64,000 bases of DNA from Ottelia alismoides (Eukaryota; Streptophyta; Magnoliopsida; Alismatales; Hydrocharitaceae). The DNA lies in assembly GCA_037367405.1 (NCBI GenBank), contig JAZKJV010001865.1, positions 744,001 through 808,000 on the forward strand, given 5' to 3'. A program made the translations under genes and the position numbers. The notes under the pieces were generated by a model, which saw only the letters and a list, made by a program, of their open reading frames with translations, ran no database searches and was not told the origin of the DNA. Positions 1 to 13,130 of this stretch are shown one piece after another (positions within the stretch are counted from its first letter, which is position 1; every line of letters starts with the position of its first letter).

Positions 1-1927
1 AACAGATCCTGGTCGGTTTCTTGTTTTTGCAAAATACCCAGCATGTGGGATAAATTACCAAGATAAGTGACCGATTTATTTCATTTGCATTTGTACCCTA
101 TCTATACATGTTTGAGATCTTTTTTATATAATTAGTTCTGGTTTAATTGCAAAATAAGGTCCTCCCTTGTACCTTTAATAACTTGAGCATTACTTATCTA
201 AAATGAGTAAAATTGATGTCTTTTTAAAGTTATTGCGATTCTCTTTAAAATGGCATATCAAAATTTCTTTTATGAACAATCTGTATTAAAATAAATTTCA
301 GATAAGTTTATTGATTATTCAATCTTGATTTGAATGCCAATCATTATCTTTGGTCCTAATTAATGTAATTGTTTAGCATTAATTTCTTTATCTACTAAAA
401 ATGTTATCAAGATATTAATCTACATTTCATATCATCGACCTTTTATTAATAGCTTGATTTGAATTAAGTGAATTAGGGTTCTAGTTAATTAACATTAAAT
501 TGTTTATTGGGGCTTTTAATTATATCATCATTTACTTAATTGATTATTCATGCTCAATTAAATTTAACTTGGGAGCATATTTGTAATATTGTATTGATTA
601 TATCATTTCTAGTAGATTGTATTGTTTCATACCATTTTGTAGCGTCACAGACACACACAAACACACATATATAGACTTGCATTTAAAAGATAAAAAAAGA
701 GCATGCGTTGATCGTGTTTTGCATAATTGAACTACATATTATAATTAACTTAACCTAGGTATTTAGGCTATAATTAAATTTGTTATTATATCGTATCGTT
801 GTGTTCGACCATAGAATTATCTTGGTTAAATTAAATCGAGCCATCTTCATGGAGATTATTGCTTTATTATGATAAATTCTCAAGTGACGGTACTAAAATA
901 CAATACAATTAACATAGCCACTTATTGATCCATCAGATGGTGTCGTTGTAAGGGACATGATTTTATTAGTGTATTTAATTAGGTTTAAATATCTAATTAA
1001 ATTATTTTTAGTGAAATTTAGGTTAAGTGTTCTTCATGCTGATATATGATAACATTGTTGCCTTATTCTTTATTTGGGTTGTCTATGTACATTGTTAAAT
1101 AGTTTATTATCTCTTCGAAATTTCTAATCTTGAAGTTGTTTTGGAAGGGTCTGCGAAGCTGACTCAATCGAGTTAACACAGATGTGCTAAGCTTAGAGCT
1201 CGAGTTGAGAGAATACCAAAGTTGCTACTTTAAGTAGAGGAGATAGTAACTATTGTGTAGTGTAGTTAGTCAAGTAAATAGTTGTGTCATTAATTGATGT
1301 TGTAATTATTATTTGTAATGTAATTGTCTATTTAAAACAATTCTTATTTAAGAGGCCACGTTTGTAAAAAAGATTTTTAATTCTTTAAGTTTAGTGTGTC
1401 GAGACTTGTTTCATCCTCTCTAAGCGTGGGGCTTGACTCTAGTGGCGTATTTAGGACCATGCATATGACTATTAGTGCTTATTATAGGCCATTCTGTATG
1501 TGCCATTGTAAATAGGACACCCTGGTTGACATCTCAAATATTTACTTAGTCATACCTACATTAGCTCGTTCTACTTAGCTTCAAATTCAATCAAATTCTA
1601 CCCTACTAATAGAACTTATGATTTAGGTGTAGTTTTTCTCGACTTGCATGCATTTAGTGTAAAATTTCAATTCAGTTATGCATACACTGGTGAGTAATGG
1701 GAATCACTATAAGTATTCCTAAACTTAAGCATGCATAATTGATTTACTACATGCATTTCGTTTTCCGACTTCCTTCTCTTGAGTTTATGACTTAGGATTG
1801 AAGGAAAATGGACAGAATGTTAGGTGTTGTTTATGATGTATTCACATTAATATAAGTAATAACCTGCTATAAAACCATGACTGAATTATGCAAGTCGACT
1901 GAATAAACTTGGGTTAAAATCTGCCTT
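1..1927 (+). mobile_element. Gypsy-type LTR fragment, family H (3' portion)
   Basis: The segment is the reverse complement, with scattered changes, of 49541-51430. Matching landmarks include the stretch around 1130-1260 (a Gln/Ser-poor, non-coding region with GAGTTAACACAG) against 50220-50310, and 1800-1927 against 49541-49680. In this orientation the LTR would run left to right and end at about 1927, where copia LTR sequence begins abruptly. The simplest reading is that it is the 3' LTR end of an element inserted in the 3' LTR of copia copy A. The end is not a clean CA, so the exact terminus is uncertain by several bases. No coding region was recognised. Confidence 0.7.
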
Positions 1928-2328
1928 GTCTCGATCTCATTAAGTCAACTCTTTGACCTAACTAAACTGACACCTCCAAATCTCTATTCCTATGCAGAGG
2001 ACCTGCATCAAGAGGTCGGTCAGATATCAGCCTATGTGAGAAAGGATTGCCATCTCCTACTCAGGATGGAGATCATCTCTTAATAATCATTTGACGGTGC
2101 TTGATGAGTCCTCAATCTAACTCTTTAGATATTCATCTGAGCACCAGCCTCTTTGATTCAATTATTGAATCAATAGCTGTATGATTATTAAGATGGCCAT
2201 GGTACATAACCCTAATTGTACTAAGGGACCTATTATGCAAATTAGTTATTCTTCATTTCAGATTAGGGAATGATATTCGCAATAACATTTATTGCATAAT
2301 GGCTCGTCGTGCGCTCGCATGTCCAACA
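1928..2328 (-). repeat. Copia A 3' LTR, first ~400 bases
   Basis: It matches 9959-10361, the start of the same element's 5' LTR, including the terminal TGTTGGACATGCGAGC read on the minus strand. The rest of the LTR is missing in the window, replaced by family H LTR sequence. Confidence 0.88.
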
Positions 2329-2340
2329 ATCTCCCACTAG
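2329..2340 (-). other. Polypurine tract of copia A
   Basis: CTAGTGGGAGAT on the minus strand lies directly against the 3' LTR start. The same tract precedes the 3' LTRs of B, C and D. Confidence 0.85.
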
Positions 2341-4900
2341 CCCAAAGAGCCATTAATGGGCTAATCATTTAAACCCACACTCATGTGACAATCATAGGCT
2401 ATTTAGAAAATAGCTAGGTAAGTTGATCAGTCACTTTGTTCCCACGAGACTATGCCAAGTCCTATTACGGCACTTGCATATCCCCAATAACAGTGCTCGC
2501 ATCTAATGTCAATGTTGCATCTTATGCAACCAATACTCAATCTAGTCAAAGCAGTTATAGTGTCCTTGACATCATTGCTCAATAATTATTATAACCTGTA
2601 TTTCCATAATCCTTATTAGAATACCTTTATTCTTGGAGATCTCTATCTCCTAAGGCATCTACAGTTAAGACCTTTTAGATCTCTATCTAAAATAGTCTTA
2701 AGTTTTTGAAGATAAGACTTTGATATCACTATCTCAAAAAATCTTATCATCTATGAAGATTTTGTTATTACTGCATTCAAGTGTTTTCTCTCCATAGTAG
2801 GATTAGCAACACTTTACTACTCCTACTGCATGGCAGATATCTGACTTTTGTACACATCTAGCATACACTTAGCTTCTCGTAGCTGATGCACAAGTGCAAG
2901 CAGTTCTAGCATTCACTTCCTCAACTCTTTGAGGTGCTATCCCTTTAGATAGGTCACTACCACATCATAAGGGAAGGAAGCCTTTCTTGGAATTTTCCAG
3001 AAAATGGAATATGTCCAAGGTGTACTACTAATGTGATAGTCCCAATACCCTCTTCTCTTTGCTTCTGAACAACTTCAGAACTAATATCTAAGAGGTATCC
3101 TTGAAATCATATTTCAAGAAATGGAACAACCAGATTAGAAAACACTTATTATCATCCTTATATCATTCCAAATGATTAGGATATTATCTACATTTAGCAC
3201 GATGAACATAATGGCACTCCCACTAAGCTTCTCATGGTACAACAATATTCTATCTGAAATCATAACATTTATGATGTCATCAAATCTTATGTTCCAACTA
3301 CAAGAATCTTATTTGAGTCCATAGATGGAGTTTCTTTAGCTTGCATACCTTGCTTTCCTCAACCATGAAGCCCTGGGGCTACTTCATGTGAATATCCTCA
3401 AAGAGGTATTCATGGAGGACTGCAATCTTGACTTCCATCTCGAAGATGTCAAAGTCAAGTTGTGCGGCTTATAGTTAGCAATATTCTGATGGGTCTAAGC
3501 ATGGTCACCGAAGAGAAAGTCTTATCGCAAGCAATGTCTTCTCTTCCAGTGTGTAGCTCATGGCTACGAACCGAGCTTTGAAGGTCTCTACCTTATCATC
3601 AGGTTCCCTTTCTCTTGAAGATCCATTTACACCTTTATGGGTCTTACCCTTATAGGTTGATACTCGAGGGTCCATATACAATACTTTTATATGAAGTCTA
3701 CCTTTATTGCTAACATCCATCTTTCCATGTCATGATCCTCAGGAGCTTCATCACATGAAGTCCGATCATTGTCAGACTTAACTGACACATGGAATACATC
3801 CTCAAACTCATTTGAAGAGGTATTAATGTTTCATCTTTAATTATCCTTTTAGTTTCTAATTTCAGGAGCCTCATTATCATCTCAAGATTAAATGAGTTCC
3901 TTTACTTCATTTTACTCTTGATTCTCAAGAGAGTCATCCTCTAAGAATCACATTCTCAGAGATGAGATCTTTTAAGAATCTCAAGGTTATAAAGTAGGTA
4001 TCCAATACCATCCTTTATTTTCCTAATGAAGCAGCACTCTCTAGTGCTCAATTCCAGCTTACATGCATGGAATCTTATTAAGGATATATAATGTAGTCTC
4101 TACTACATATATACCAGGAAACTAAGAGGAAATTATGCTAAAATTTATCATTGATCAAATCATGTCACACATGATCCAATTGTATCTCCCTACAACTCTA
4201 TTGAGTTTAGGTTTATCAGGAGGAGTGAGATAGAAATGATATTCCTTTCTCCATAAGGTATACCATGAATTCATCTAATAGGCACTGATTACCTAGATTA
4301 GATCAAATTCATTTCCATCTTCCTTTAGACTTTGATTCCAAACCAAAATTATGAATTCTTTGAATATTTCAAAGCTTTCTAAGGTGAAGAGGAGAAATCT
4401 CATATCACAAATAATCATTAAATGATATTACATATCATCAATGTTCATTATGATATAGATTATCGACATACATCAATATGTATGCGATCCTGAATTCCTT
4501 GACATCTAACACCATTCCCAGAGAAGGGTGTATTGGAGAATTTTACTTTGAATACTATATTCACAAGTATGTAAGATTTGAAATTTTAGACATTCTAAAG
4601 TTTCATATCTTACTAGTCCATTGATCTCATCAACATACATATGTCCAAAACTTGATGCCAGATCATTGTCAAATGATCTTCATCCTCCTATTGATCTTTT
4701 AAGGTTCAATTTCAATATTAGAAATCTTAATGAACCATTCATTAATTTTCTAATTTGGTAGAGTCCACTAGATGCCAGACTACTATCTGAAATATATCCA
4801 TCATAACTCTTTATGATAGGTTTATTCCAGATTCATGTTTATTTCCAACATTCAGAAATAAACTAGGAGTGTATTCTTATATCTAGGTCATAGAGACATT
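2341..4900 (-). pseudogene. Copia A pol remnant (integrase, RT, RNase H)
   Basis: Recognisable in minus-strand order are a GAG-pre-integrase block (about 4680-4560, with DNDLAS and a Gly-His pair), integrase-derived sequence (about 4500-4200), the RT entry block with KVETFKA (3505-3720), and the RT palm at about 3400-3170. Where active copia RT has YVDD this copy reads NVDN (3183-3194), which removes catalytic residues. The KW block just upstream is out of frame relative to the better-preserved element D. Many stops and indels follow. It cannot encode a working polyprotein. Confidence 0.82.
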
Positions 4901-7742
4901 CTCTAAGACAAAGGGCTCTCCCACTGAAAATATGAAGTCCATCTATCCAATAGAGATTGTTGCAACAATTGCATCAAAATCCATGTAGATGACTATTAAA
5001 CCTGAAGATCAAATTCTCCAATCTTCTAAAACATATGCAACCCATTGCATGTGTTAGAAGATTGATATACAATTATAAGACTTTATCTTGTTCAGTAAGC
5101 AAGTCAATATCAATGATTTATGTAGATTATTCTGATGCTCTATCTGAGTCCTTCACTAAGGATTTTAGACAGACTTGATAGTCATACTATCAACACATCA
5201 ACTTATTGCAGTATTGGCATTCATCCAACTCTTTGGATGTGATATGGAAGTCTTATAAGTACGGTCAACTCTTTGACTATCCTTCTCATTTTGGGTCTGA
5301 CCCATGCTTCCACTGCGCTCCCTTTTTCTATAAACAACCATTGCTTAAGACTAAGGATCTCTTATGTTAAATTCAAAAGAATTCAATGTAAGAGCATTTC
5401 AACATTTATACATGCTTCATTAAATGGATACAATATGAATATTATGAAGCTTAATGAATGACTAGAGTATAGACAGTAGAATGATGACACTCATCGTGTC
5501 TACATCCAACTAGACTCTCAAAACATTGGTTCATGTAGGTATTTAAACATTTTGAATACATCATCTCTTATAGAGCTACCATTCTGCATGATGCAGTGAA
5601 CCATGTCTTTCTTGATTAAATGTCTCGAGCACATATGTATTCCAAAATATCTTCTTAGGGTTTTATAAGGATTAATTTGACAATTGCGATCATCATCAAC
5701 ATGTCACTTCCAAAGTACATTCGATGAGATCAAGAATACCGAGTCATACAAACCCTAAGGTTGTAGATATATTGTCTATTTAGTTGTCACTCCTCACTAT
5801 TATGAGGAAACTTGCAATTGCAACCACGTACAATATGTGTCCATTTGTAAGTACAATATCTAGATCATGAGTCCAATCCATAATATTTTACTGGTTATTA
5901 TTGAGAATAACATGGAGTGGGTTTTATGTAGGATTATCTGAAATAAGAAATTTGCATAAGCGTATATATATATTATATACATATTTTAATTTGATTTAGG
6001 AATTTTTATATCAAAGTTTTCTTTCCTTGTCAATAATGAAAGTTCTTTCCCTTAATCACTTTCAATGTAAGAGATATTCTTACCACTATATCTCTAGCAA
6101 GATTTGAGATCTCCTTTCCTATTTTTGTCACATCCGAATAATATGAGAACTTGTAACTCCGATAAAGAGAAGCAGGAACACATTCCACCTTGCAAGTCCA
6201 ACTTGCATCTCCCAATTCGGTCTTTAACACCCGGGCCCACCAACCCTAAGATGATGTTGACCCGTCATTAATTGAACCAACCGTCAACAGAATTAATACT
6301 CGCTATACACAATCCAATATCGCCCCAAAAATATGAGGACTCGATATTGGGGTCACTACATATACAGTCTTACTCTTTCGAGATGCGAAGAGTCCGATCC
6401 AAATGGATTGTATGCAGGAGCTGTCACTTCAGACAGGCATCTCCTACATACAATATCTGGCGACGGAACCCTTCGCCTTGATGGGAGACCATGGATGTCA
6501 CTTATGTGATCATACATATCTTATTCAAATTCTAATTAATCATTATGAATCATATTCATTACGATTAATTCTTCCAAGGGAAATAACACATCTATTCATA
6601 ATAGAGTGCTTTTAATAGGATATAATTAATTTAATCACATTAAATTAATTATCAATCTGATTTTCAATCAACAAACTTGATTATTACTTGAATAGTAGGT
6701 ATAATCTCAAAGTACGTATTATTCAAATTTTAATAATTAGAAAAATACACTTTGATTTCTCCGACATTATCGAGTCCCTACCCGTTGTCATGGCCAGTAC
6801 CGACAGGAGTGGGACGAACCACAACCAGTGTAACCCGCTACCCCAATGCTCCCCGAGTAGACACCATATCCACCTCAGGAAAGGATAATGCCAGATAGAT
6901 CATTGTGTACTTTGAGATACTCATCGGTTTTTCAACCGAAATTATACCATATAATATTCATCAAAACCATTTTAATAATATTATAATGAGATTTGCTAAA
7001 CAAATCCCCAATCCTATTCAAGCAATAAGGTTTTGCATGTAAAAGTTATCCTACAACTAATGTAGGATAAACTAGAGTTTTTCATGAAAACAATGTTTGT
7101 TGGAAATTTCATATTAACCAATTGTGATCAAGATCAACTACCTTATCAATTTTGGTTAATGCAATGCCATTCAAGGAAATAATTATAATATTTAAATATT
7201 TCACAAATATTTATCAATAATCATTTCAAAAAATTAACAATTAATTTCCATTAATTTATTTGAATGACAATCACAAGGTTTTGGATAATCATGCAATTTT
7301 CAACAGTGACGCTCACTAATTAAAAATAGCATATCTCATTCATTTTAAATCCAAATTATGCAAAATCAATTTCCAGCGATTGATAACTTGATTTAAAAAC
7401 GAAACCATATGATAAACACATATTTCCAGGCATTTTAGAATCGTAATTAACATATTAATTACGTCTCTAATTGCCGTCCCCGAAACAGTGGACATATGGT
7501 TAATGAAACGACCATATCTTGAGCAAATGGAATCCAAATTACACAAACTCAAATTCCACATTTTCCTTATTTAATGGGGAACATTATCTAAGTGATAAAT
7601 TCATGTTTAAACATTTTAAATAGGGCCGAAAAATTATCACAAAACAGAGCTGCGAAAATTGAAATGCTAAAATCTTCACGAACCCAATTGAGCCCAAATC
7701 TTCGTAGGTTCATGGATCTCATCCAAAACCTTCAACAACCTG
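4901..7742 (-). other. Copia A leader and gag-equivalent region
   Basis: This long region between the primer-binding site and pol has no recognisable gag domain. It carries a GC-richer conserved block (about 6770-6900), a strong hairpin (6410-6451) and a 66-codon minus-strand open frame (6230-6030) whose translation, starting MLKTELGDASWTCKVEC, is closely matched in C (25452-25652) and with one stop in B (about 15520-15700). Substitutions between copies do not clearly favour silent sites, so the open frame may be incidental to a conserved leader RNA. The region 4901-6000 is AT-rich and probably holds the decayed gag. Confidence 0.55.
6410..6451 (-). promoter_or_regulatory. Conserved leader hairpin, copia A
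   Basis: On the minus strand the arms GTATGTAGGAG and CTCCTGCATAC enclose a second stem, CTGTC with GACAG, around a CTGAAGT-type loop. All positions pair if G-U is allowed. The equivalent hairpins in B (15300-15341) and C (25231-25272) differ only at positions that stay paired. Confidence 0.65.
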
Positions 7743-7754
7743 GCTCTGATACCA
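7743..7754 (-). other. Primer-binding site (tRNA-iMet), copia A
   Basis: TGGTATCAGAGC on the minus strand, two bases after the LTR end, is the exact complement of the 3' end of plant initiator tRNA-Met that most copia elements use. Confidence 0.92.
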
Positions 7755-7756
7755 CT

Positions 7757-10361
7757 TGAAGGATATGGAAAAAATCCTCAAGCGCATCACGGAAGCGTGA
7801 TGATCGCATCGAATGCGATCGGGAGCGACTAGTCGCACTAGTCGCTCGATGCAGCGGAAATTAAAAAATTTCCATGTGACGAAACCACATGATCCAAGAG
7901 TACTTCTCGAATCGTTTCGTCTGATCCACAAATAAGTAATAGGATTACTTCTTGAAGCGTGGTTGTGATCGAGTCTCTAAACAAAGAGACCTCCTGTCTC
8001 AAGTCCGACCTTCGGAGGAGACGCTTGCAAGAGCGGGGATGAGTCGCGGTGATCTCGCAATCCAAGTAGTTGTCCAAGCAAAGGAACTCCTGATCTCATC
8101 GCATGAGATCATGTATCTTCTTCACGAGCGAGTAGCACCGAAGAATATGGAGTGCCAAGAGTCGTCGAACAACGTGAGCTGACGATGGAGCCTTCTTCCT
8201 TCTGGAGGAGGGTGGATGGCCACCCAAGAGAGAAGGGAAGAGGGCACGTGAGAATGAGAGAGAGAAAGCAGAGAGACTCCATCGATTCGGTGTAAGTCGA
8301 AGAGCAAGGCATGCCTCTTCTTATATAGGATTTTGGGAGTCCATGGATCCCAATTCATGGACAACACACAATCAACGGATGAGATTGATTGTGTCCCTTT
8401 CAACGACTAGGATTGTTGTTGGTAAAACACAACAACAAGTGATTTATTTCAAAATAATTATCATTGATAAAAAATATAATTAATCTCAAATTAAATCACT
8501 TTTGACTAGAGATGGGATAATGAGAAGACCATGGTACTCTCCTAAAAAGGGGGGACGGCTACTCTACTCCTCTAGAGGAGTTGTAGCCGTCCTCTATTAT
8601 TAGAGGGGACTTGGTATCTCATGATATCTCCTATAACTCTTGTCGAAATAATTTCACAAAACATAATTCCAAATTATCTTTTGGAAAATATCAATCAAGC
8701 CATTGAAAAAATGAATCTCATTCACAACCCAAAACTAAATGTACTTATATTTTCAATTAATCATTCAATGTGAATCCCATTCACATTAATAATTAATCAA
8801 CAAATATAAAACACAATATGGCTCTCTCTTATATATTATAAATCACATTTATAATATATATGATTAATATGGATAGTGCTATCCATATTATTCATATCTT
8901 TGATAATTAAATCACATTTAATCATCTTGAATTTCTTTTTTCATGTACCCAAATAATATGAATCACATTCACATTATTCATATCTTTGATAATTAAATCA
9001 CATTTAATTATCTTAGATATCTCTTCTTATAATATGGATCAAATTCATATTATCCATGATAATTAAATCACATTTACTTATCAATTTTCTCGATGCTTGG
9101 ATATAATTCAACTTTGGAATCATTCTTGAACTCTTTCAAGAATAATGCGTATTCACCGCAGGTACTTGGAGATAAGGACATGGCGATTGTATTGTTTCAC
9201 GTATAGTGACTTGGATATTGAGATCACATCTCAAATCTAGATCTCGGGCCTCCCATAGATGCTTGATTAAATCAAGATCGTAAATCTAATCTTCTCATTG
9301 CATCTGAATTACATTCAGATCAATGTCCAACATTTGGACCAAGATCATATTACTTCTCTACTGAGAGGAGTCACTAAAATCCAGACCCGTTTCATCACTC
9401 CCTAGGAATGGAAGTGTCATGGTTATATAATCGTTTATGATCACATCACCCTCAGGCATTCCCAATACCTGTACATCTTGCATACTGGAAGACTCAGAAT
9501 AAACTGGAAGTATTAGATCAACTTTATACTGTCTACTTCAGGGTTTTATCAGTAAGTTTCTCATTTGATCATTGGGAGTTGGTATCGATCATATACTTTC
9601 CAAAAGCATATATCATACCCAGGTCTTGATCATATACTTTCCAAAAGTATATATATCAGACCTACAAATTCAGTCAAGCTTCCAAAGAGAGATGACCGTG
9701 CACGAAATTTGATTCTTCCCCATATCTCATGAGTGAGCTCATGTCTTTCGGTTCAGTAGTGAACCTGTATGATCCCTTTGAGAGATCGTATTACTCATAT
9801 GCCCTTATATGAACATCGGCACACCGATGTATAGACCTTGGTTAGGTCATCAACCAATTGGTCTGCCAAATGTACATACTCAGACATATAGTAACACATC
9901 TGTCTCCGATTAGAGGATGCGTGCCTATATCGTGACAGCATACGACATAGGACTTTGGTTATCTCGATCTCGTTAAGTCAACTCTTTGACCTAACTAATC
10001 TGACATCTCCGAATCTCTATTCTTATGCAGAGGACCTGCATCAAGAGGTCGGTCAGATATTAACCTATGTGAGAAAGGATTGCCATCTCATACTCAGGCT
10101 GGAGATCATCTCTTAATAATCATTTGACGGTGCTTGATGAGTCCTCAATCTAACTCTTTAGATATTCATCCGAGCACCAGCATCTATGATTCAATTATTG
10201 AATTAACAACTGTATGATTATTAAGATGGCCACGGTACATAACCCTACTTGTACTAAGGGACCTATTATACTAATTAGTTATTCTTCATTTTAGATCAGG
10301 GAATGATATTTGCAATAACATTTATTGCATAATGGCTCGTCGTGAGCTCGCATGTCCAACA
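7757..10361 (-). repeat. Copia A 5' LTR (2605 bp)
   Basis: Ends are TG (10361-10360) and CA (7758-7757) on the minus strand. The LTR is long for copia. It carries a TATA box, a 40-base inverted repeat in U3 (8553-8592), a doubled AT-rich palindrome (9589-9657) and three hairpins in U5 (7783-7850). It is closely similar to the C 3' LTR. Open frames at 7838-8403 on either strand are shared with other LTR copies only as LTR sequence and are not taken as genes. Confidence 0.92.
8321..8327 (-). promoter_or_regulatory. TATA box of copia A LTR
   Basis: TATATAA on the minus strand, in the same position as in the C LTRs (23364, 31417), about 565 bases before the LTR end. It should mark the U3/R boundary. 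Function inferred. Confidence 0.6.
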
Positions 10362-10366
10362 CTCCT
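10362..10366. repeat. Target-site duplication CTCCT (left, inverted partner at 31988)
   Basis: CTCCT lies directly against the LTR start of copia A. Its reverse complement AGGAG lies directly against the LTR end of copia C (31988-31992). The two together form one 5-bp target-site duplication whose halves are now 21.6 kb apart in opposite orientation. Confidence 0.7.
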
Positions 10367-10590
10367 TACCAGTCTTAGCGACATCCCGTCATTGAGCACC
10401 CCGAGGCACCTTCGGTGAATCCAACACTTGATCAGTTGGCATTCCTAATGAAGAACATGAACGATCTTACTCATAGGCTTGATGACGTGACCACTACAAA
10501 GACATTTATCTCGGCCGACACATGTTGAAGCCAATCCCAACAACTTCAGATGCAAGGAGAAGGTAGCCCATGATCTATCCACACCTATTT
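10362..10590 (+). pseudogene. Gypsy gag C-terminal fragment (continuation of F gag)
   Basis: The plus-strand frame reads YQS, a stop, then a stretch with NPTLDQLAFLMKNMNDLTH, a hydrophobic heptad-like segment typical of the tail of Athila-type gag. Upstream gag sequence is absent here because copia A begins at 10361. The missing part is at 31988-33600 on the minus strand, ending in a Gln/Pro-rich stretch that fits this tail. It is a fragment with stops. Confidence 0.6.
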
Positions 10591-11269
10591 GTGTGACTAA
10601 ACTCTATTTACTTAAAAATTAAATTACATAGAATTTTGAGGTTATCTTCTCTACTTGAGGATTATTTTTATCTTATTATTTGTAAGATTATTCATTGATA
10701 AAACCTTTGACCTACAGACTGAAAATAAATTGTTAAATATTTTTGGATTTAATTCATCTGTGATTTCACGAGGTTTAATTAACTTATTTGAATTGAGGAT
10801 TAAAAATATATAATCACGGATTATGTGCTTCATTTTCCTCTCTATTTATTTTATTCACATTGCATCTCTTTCCTTTCATTTTCATTTTATTTTCTAACAC
10901 TAAGATTAACACAACAATTAATTAATTATTTTAAATTGATTTAAAATCATGCAACTGAAAATACAGTGTTCCATGTGTTTAACCTTGGTACACTTACCAA
11001 GTAAAAATTGGTCCACAATATTCAACATTTGTCGTTTTTTATGAATCACTTTTCACCTCTTATACTACAACTACCAACATTTAAAGGGGTGAAAATCACG
11101 CTTCATCATAACCACCAGGAGTGCAGATGTTGCTGCTTGAATTAGGGAAAAACAAGATGAAGAATGCGACGCATAAGTGCATGAAACCTATCAGTCATCA
11201 GCAGACCAGATCAACGGAGCCAATCTAATCTCCACTGCATGTTTGTGAAACATTGGAGAAATTTCACAG
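10591..11269. other. AT-rich stretch, no recognised feature
   Basis: No open frame over 60 codons looks real. Parts near 10950-11110 resemble, weakly, the interior of gypsy LTRs at 42800-42970 and 54060-54190, so this may be the start of a decayed 3' LTR of element F. The LTR start motif was not found. Confidence 0.35.
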
Positions 11270-12000
11270 GCACCCAATGTATATTTCAAAAAATTCCAGC
11301 TCCTTAGAGATTTTGTCATTATTAGATTTAGGTCCCCATGTAGGGATCTAAATGTAATTCCATATTATTTTTCTTACAAATAGATCCTTGACCAGGGACC
11401 TATTTGAGAGACTTTATTTTTTTCTTGTATTTTTGTTTATAATTGTACCCTTGAACATTGTGGGAATTTGGACCCTCATAGGACTTCATTTTTTGACAAT
11501 CTTTTAGGGTAGTTAGCAACTACCCTAGTGAGGTCTCTTAGTATTTTTTGTGTATTATCTTCATGTTTTTATCGAAATTTTATTCGTCGATTTTCGACTT
11601 CATTTTGAGTTTGGTTTTATGTGTTGTTTTGAGTCTATTGCTCAATTTTTCTTTGAGGATCTAATATATAGTATCATCTTACATTTTCTATCATATGCAT
11701 ATTGTATTGTAGATCATTGATTGAAAAATATTATTTTTGAAAAATTAAATAAAAATTGGAAAATTAGAAATCAAATATAAGTACAAAAACTAAAACTGAC
11801 AAAAATATTTCCTTCGAGAAGAAATAAAAATCACAAAATTATTTTCCATCTCAAAAATCAAAGCGTGATTTTCTACCTCCTTGTGTTCGACCCAGGAATA
11901 CTTGCTTGGATAAATAAATAGTGGAACAATAAAATTGGAGAAGAGCCGCTTAGTCACTTTCTCTTTCTCTCTCTTCTTGATTTTGTTTGATAATTAGGTC
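11270..12000 (+). repeat. Gypsy LTR 3' portion
   Basis: It matches the reverse complement of about 56590-57310, including a repeated 'gggacct/ggacc' polylinker-like stretch (11320-11410), the block TGTGTTCGACCCAGGAA near 11885, and a CT-rich tail (11955-11985). Blocks of the form GAGTTCGACC followed by a TAAATAA run also end the LTRs at 45700 and 48225 and, reversed, 35500. It is probably a 3' LTR end, orientation plus. Confidence 0.55.
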
Positions 12001-12099
12001 TCTCTCTGCGGTTCACTACAACCGACACTCTTCTCAACCGCGAGTCAAACCCGACTATTAGTTGGGTAAAGGGGTGGTCCTCTACCCATGGTTGGGGTG

Positions 12100-13130
12100 G
12101 CCTTGACATCCGTTGCTCCTAAACATGATGCACTTTGTAAATAGGAGCAGCATATGTAGACACATCAGGTATCTTCATCTTAGATACCCTCTCAACTAAT
12201 TATTCCTTTTGCTTTATAAGCTTGGGTAAATCCTCCAACTCATTCATTCGCTTGTCAATCCTCTCAACTAGAGTCAACTTATTTGCTATGATTCCAATGC
12301 TAGGAATCGGGTCCTCGGCTAGATCAACTACAACCTTCTTCCCCCCTCTAGATAAGAGTGAAATATGGGATTATGTGTGTGCCATGTTGATCGTCTGTGA
12401 ATGGATCATCTCGGTCAGCTGCTCAAATACCTTCCGTATGATATCCGCACCACATGAAGTATAGATGCCTCCACAGGCAACGCTCACCAAACCCTGCATC
12501 TCAGGATTGAGACTACTATACAATGACTGGACCAGGATGGTTTCTTCCATACCATGGCAAGGACACTTCTGCAAGATATCCTTGAATCTCTCCCATGTAT
12601 CACAGAATGGTTCCTTAGGTAGCTGCGAGAAACTCATGATGTGTGTCCTCATCTGATTTATCCTACTCAAAGGGTAGAACATCTTTAAAACCCGATCTTT
12701 GTACTGTGTATAGCTAGTTATAACTACCCTAGGTTTTTCAACCACTAATCAATCTTATCTCCCAAGGCAAATGGTAGGGATTTGAGCCTTATATAATCAT
12801 AACTAACCTTATGATGCATAAGGTTATTGCAAACTAGCTCAAAGTCCCTAAGGAATGCATGTGTATCCTCGTGCACATTCCCATTAAACTTGGGCAACAA
12901 CGAAAGGAAGTGCAGCTTCAACTCATATTCAATGTCAAGTTGGGTTGGACTCAACCAACTCAAGTTCCGATACTACCCAGGGTTATCTATTGCATCAATG
13001 GATTGGTCTAATCCCACATTAAGTCGATCTATTTGTGGTCTAAATAATGCATTCTATTGCTCTGAAGCGACCGGCCTAGCAAGTATTGCCTGTAAAGGTC
13101 CTCGCGATCCTCTTCATCATTCTACTTTAT
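12100..13130 (-). pseudogene. Gypsy gag, copy G2
   Basis: The minus strand encodes a plant Ty3/gypsy gag (retrotransposon gag family). The N-part (12963-12745) has YELKLHFLSLLPKFNG and HAFLRDFELVCNN. The C-part (12745-12371) has FYPLSRINQMRTHIMSFSQ and WERFKDILQKCPCHG, the family's signature. The two halves are separated by a TAG in frame near 12747 and a one-base deletion near 12733, judged against the parallel copy at 42060-42281. A charged coiled-coil tail continues to about 12130. It is a structural capsid gene remnant with no pol behind it. Confidence 0.85.

Larger units (their letters stand above)
1928..10361 (-). mobile_element. Ty1/copia LTR retrotransposon, copy A
   Basis: Read on the minus strand the element runs 5' LTR (10361 to 7757), tRNA-Met primer-binding site, a long leader, decayed gag-pol, polypurine tract (2340-2329) and a 3' LTR that is cut after about 400 bases by family H sequence at 1927. 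The internal region is about 5.4 kb, a normal size for copia. Copies B and C match it along the whole length. All three reading frames are broken in pol, so no protein could be made. The upstream flank at 10362 is gypsy gag sequence on the plus strand. Confidence 0.9.
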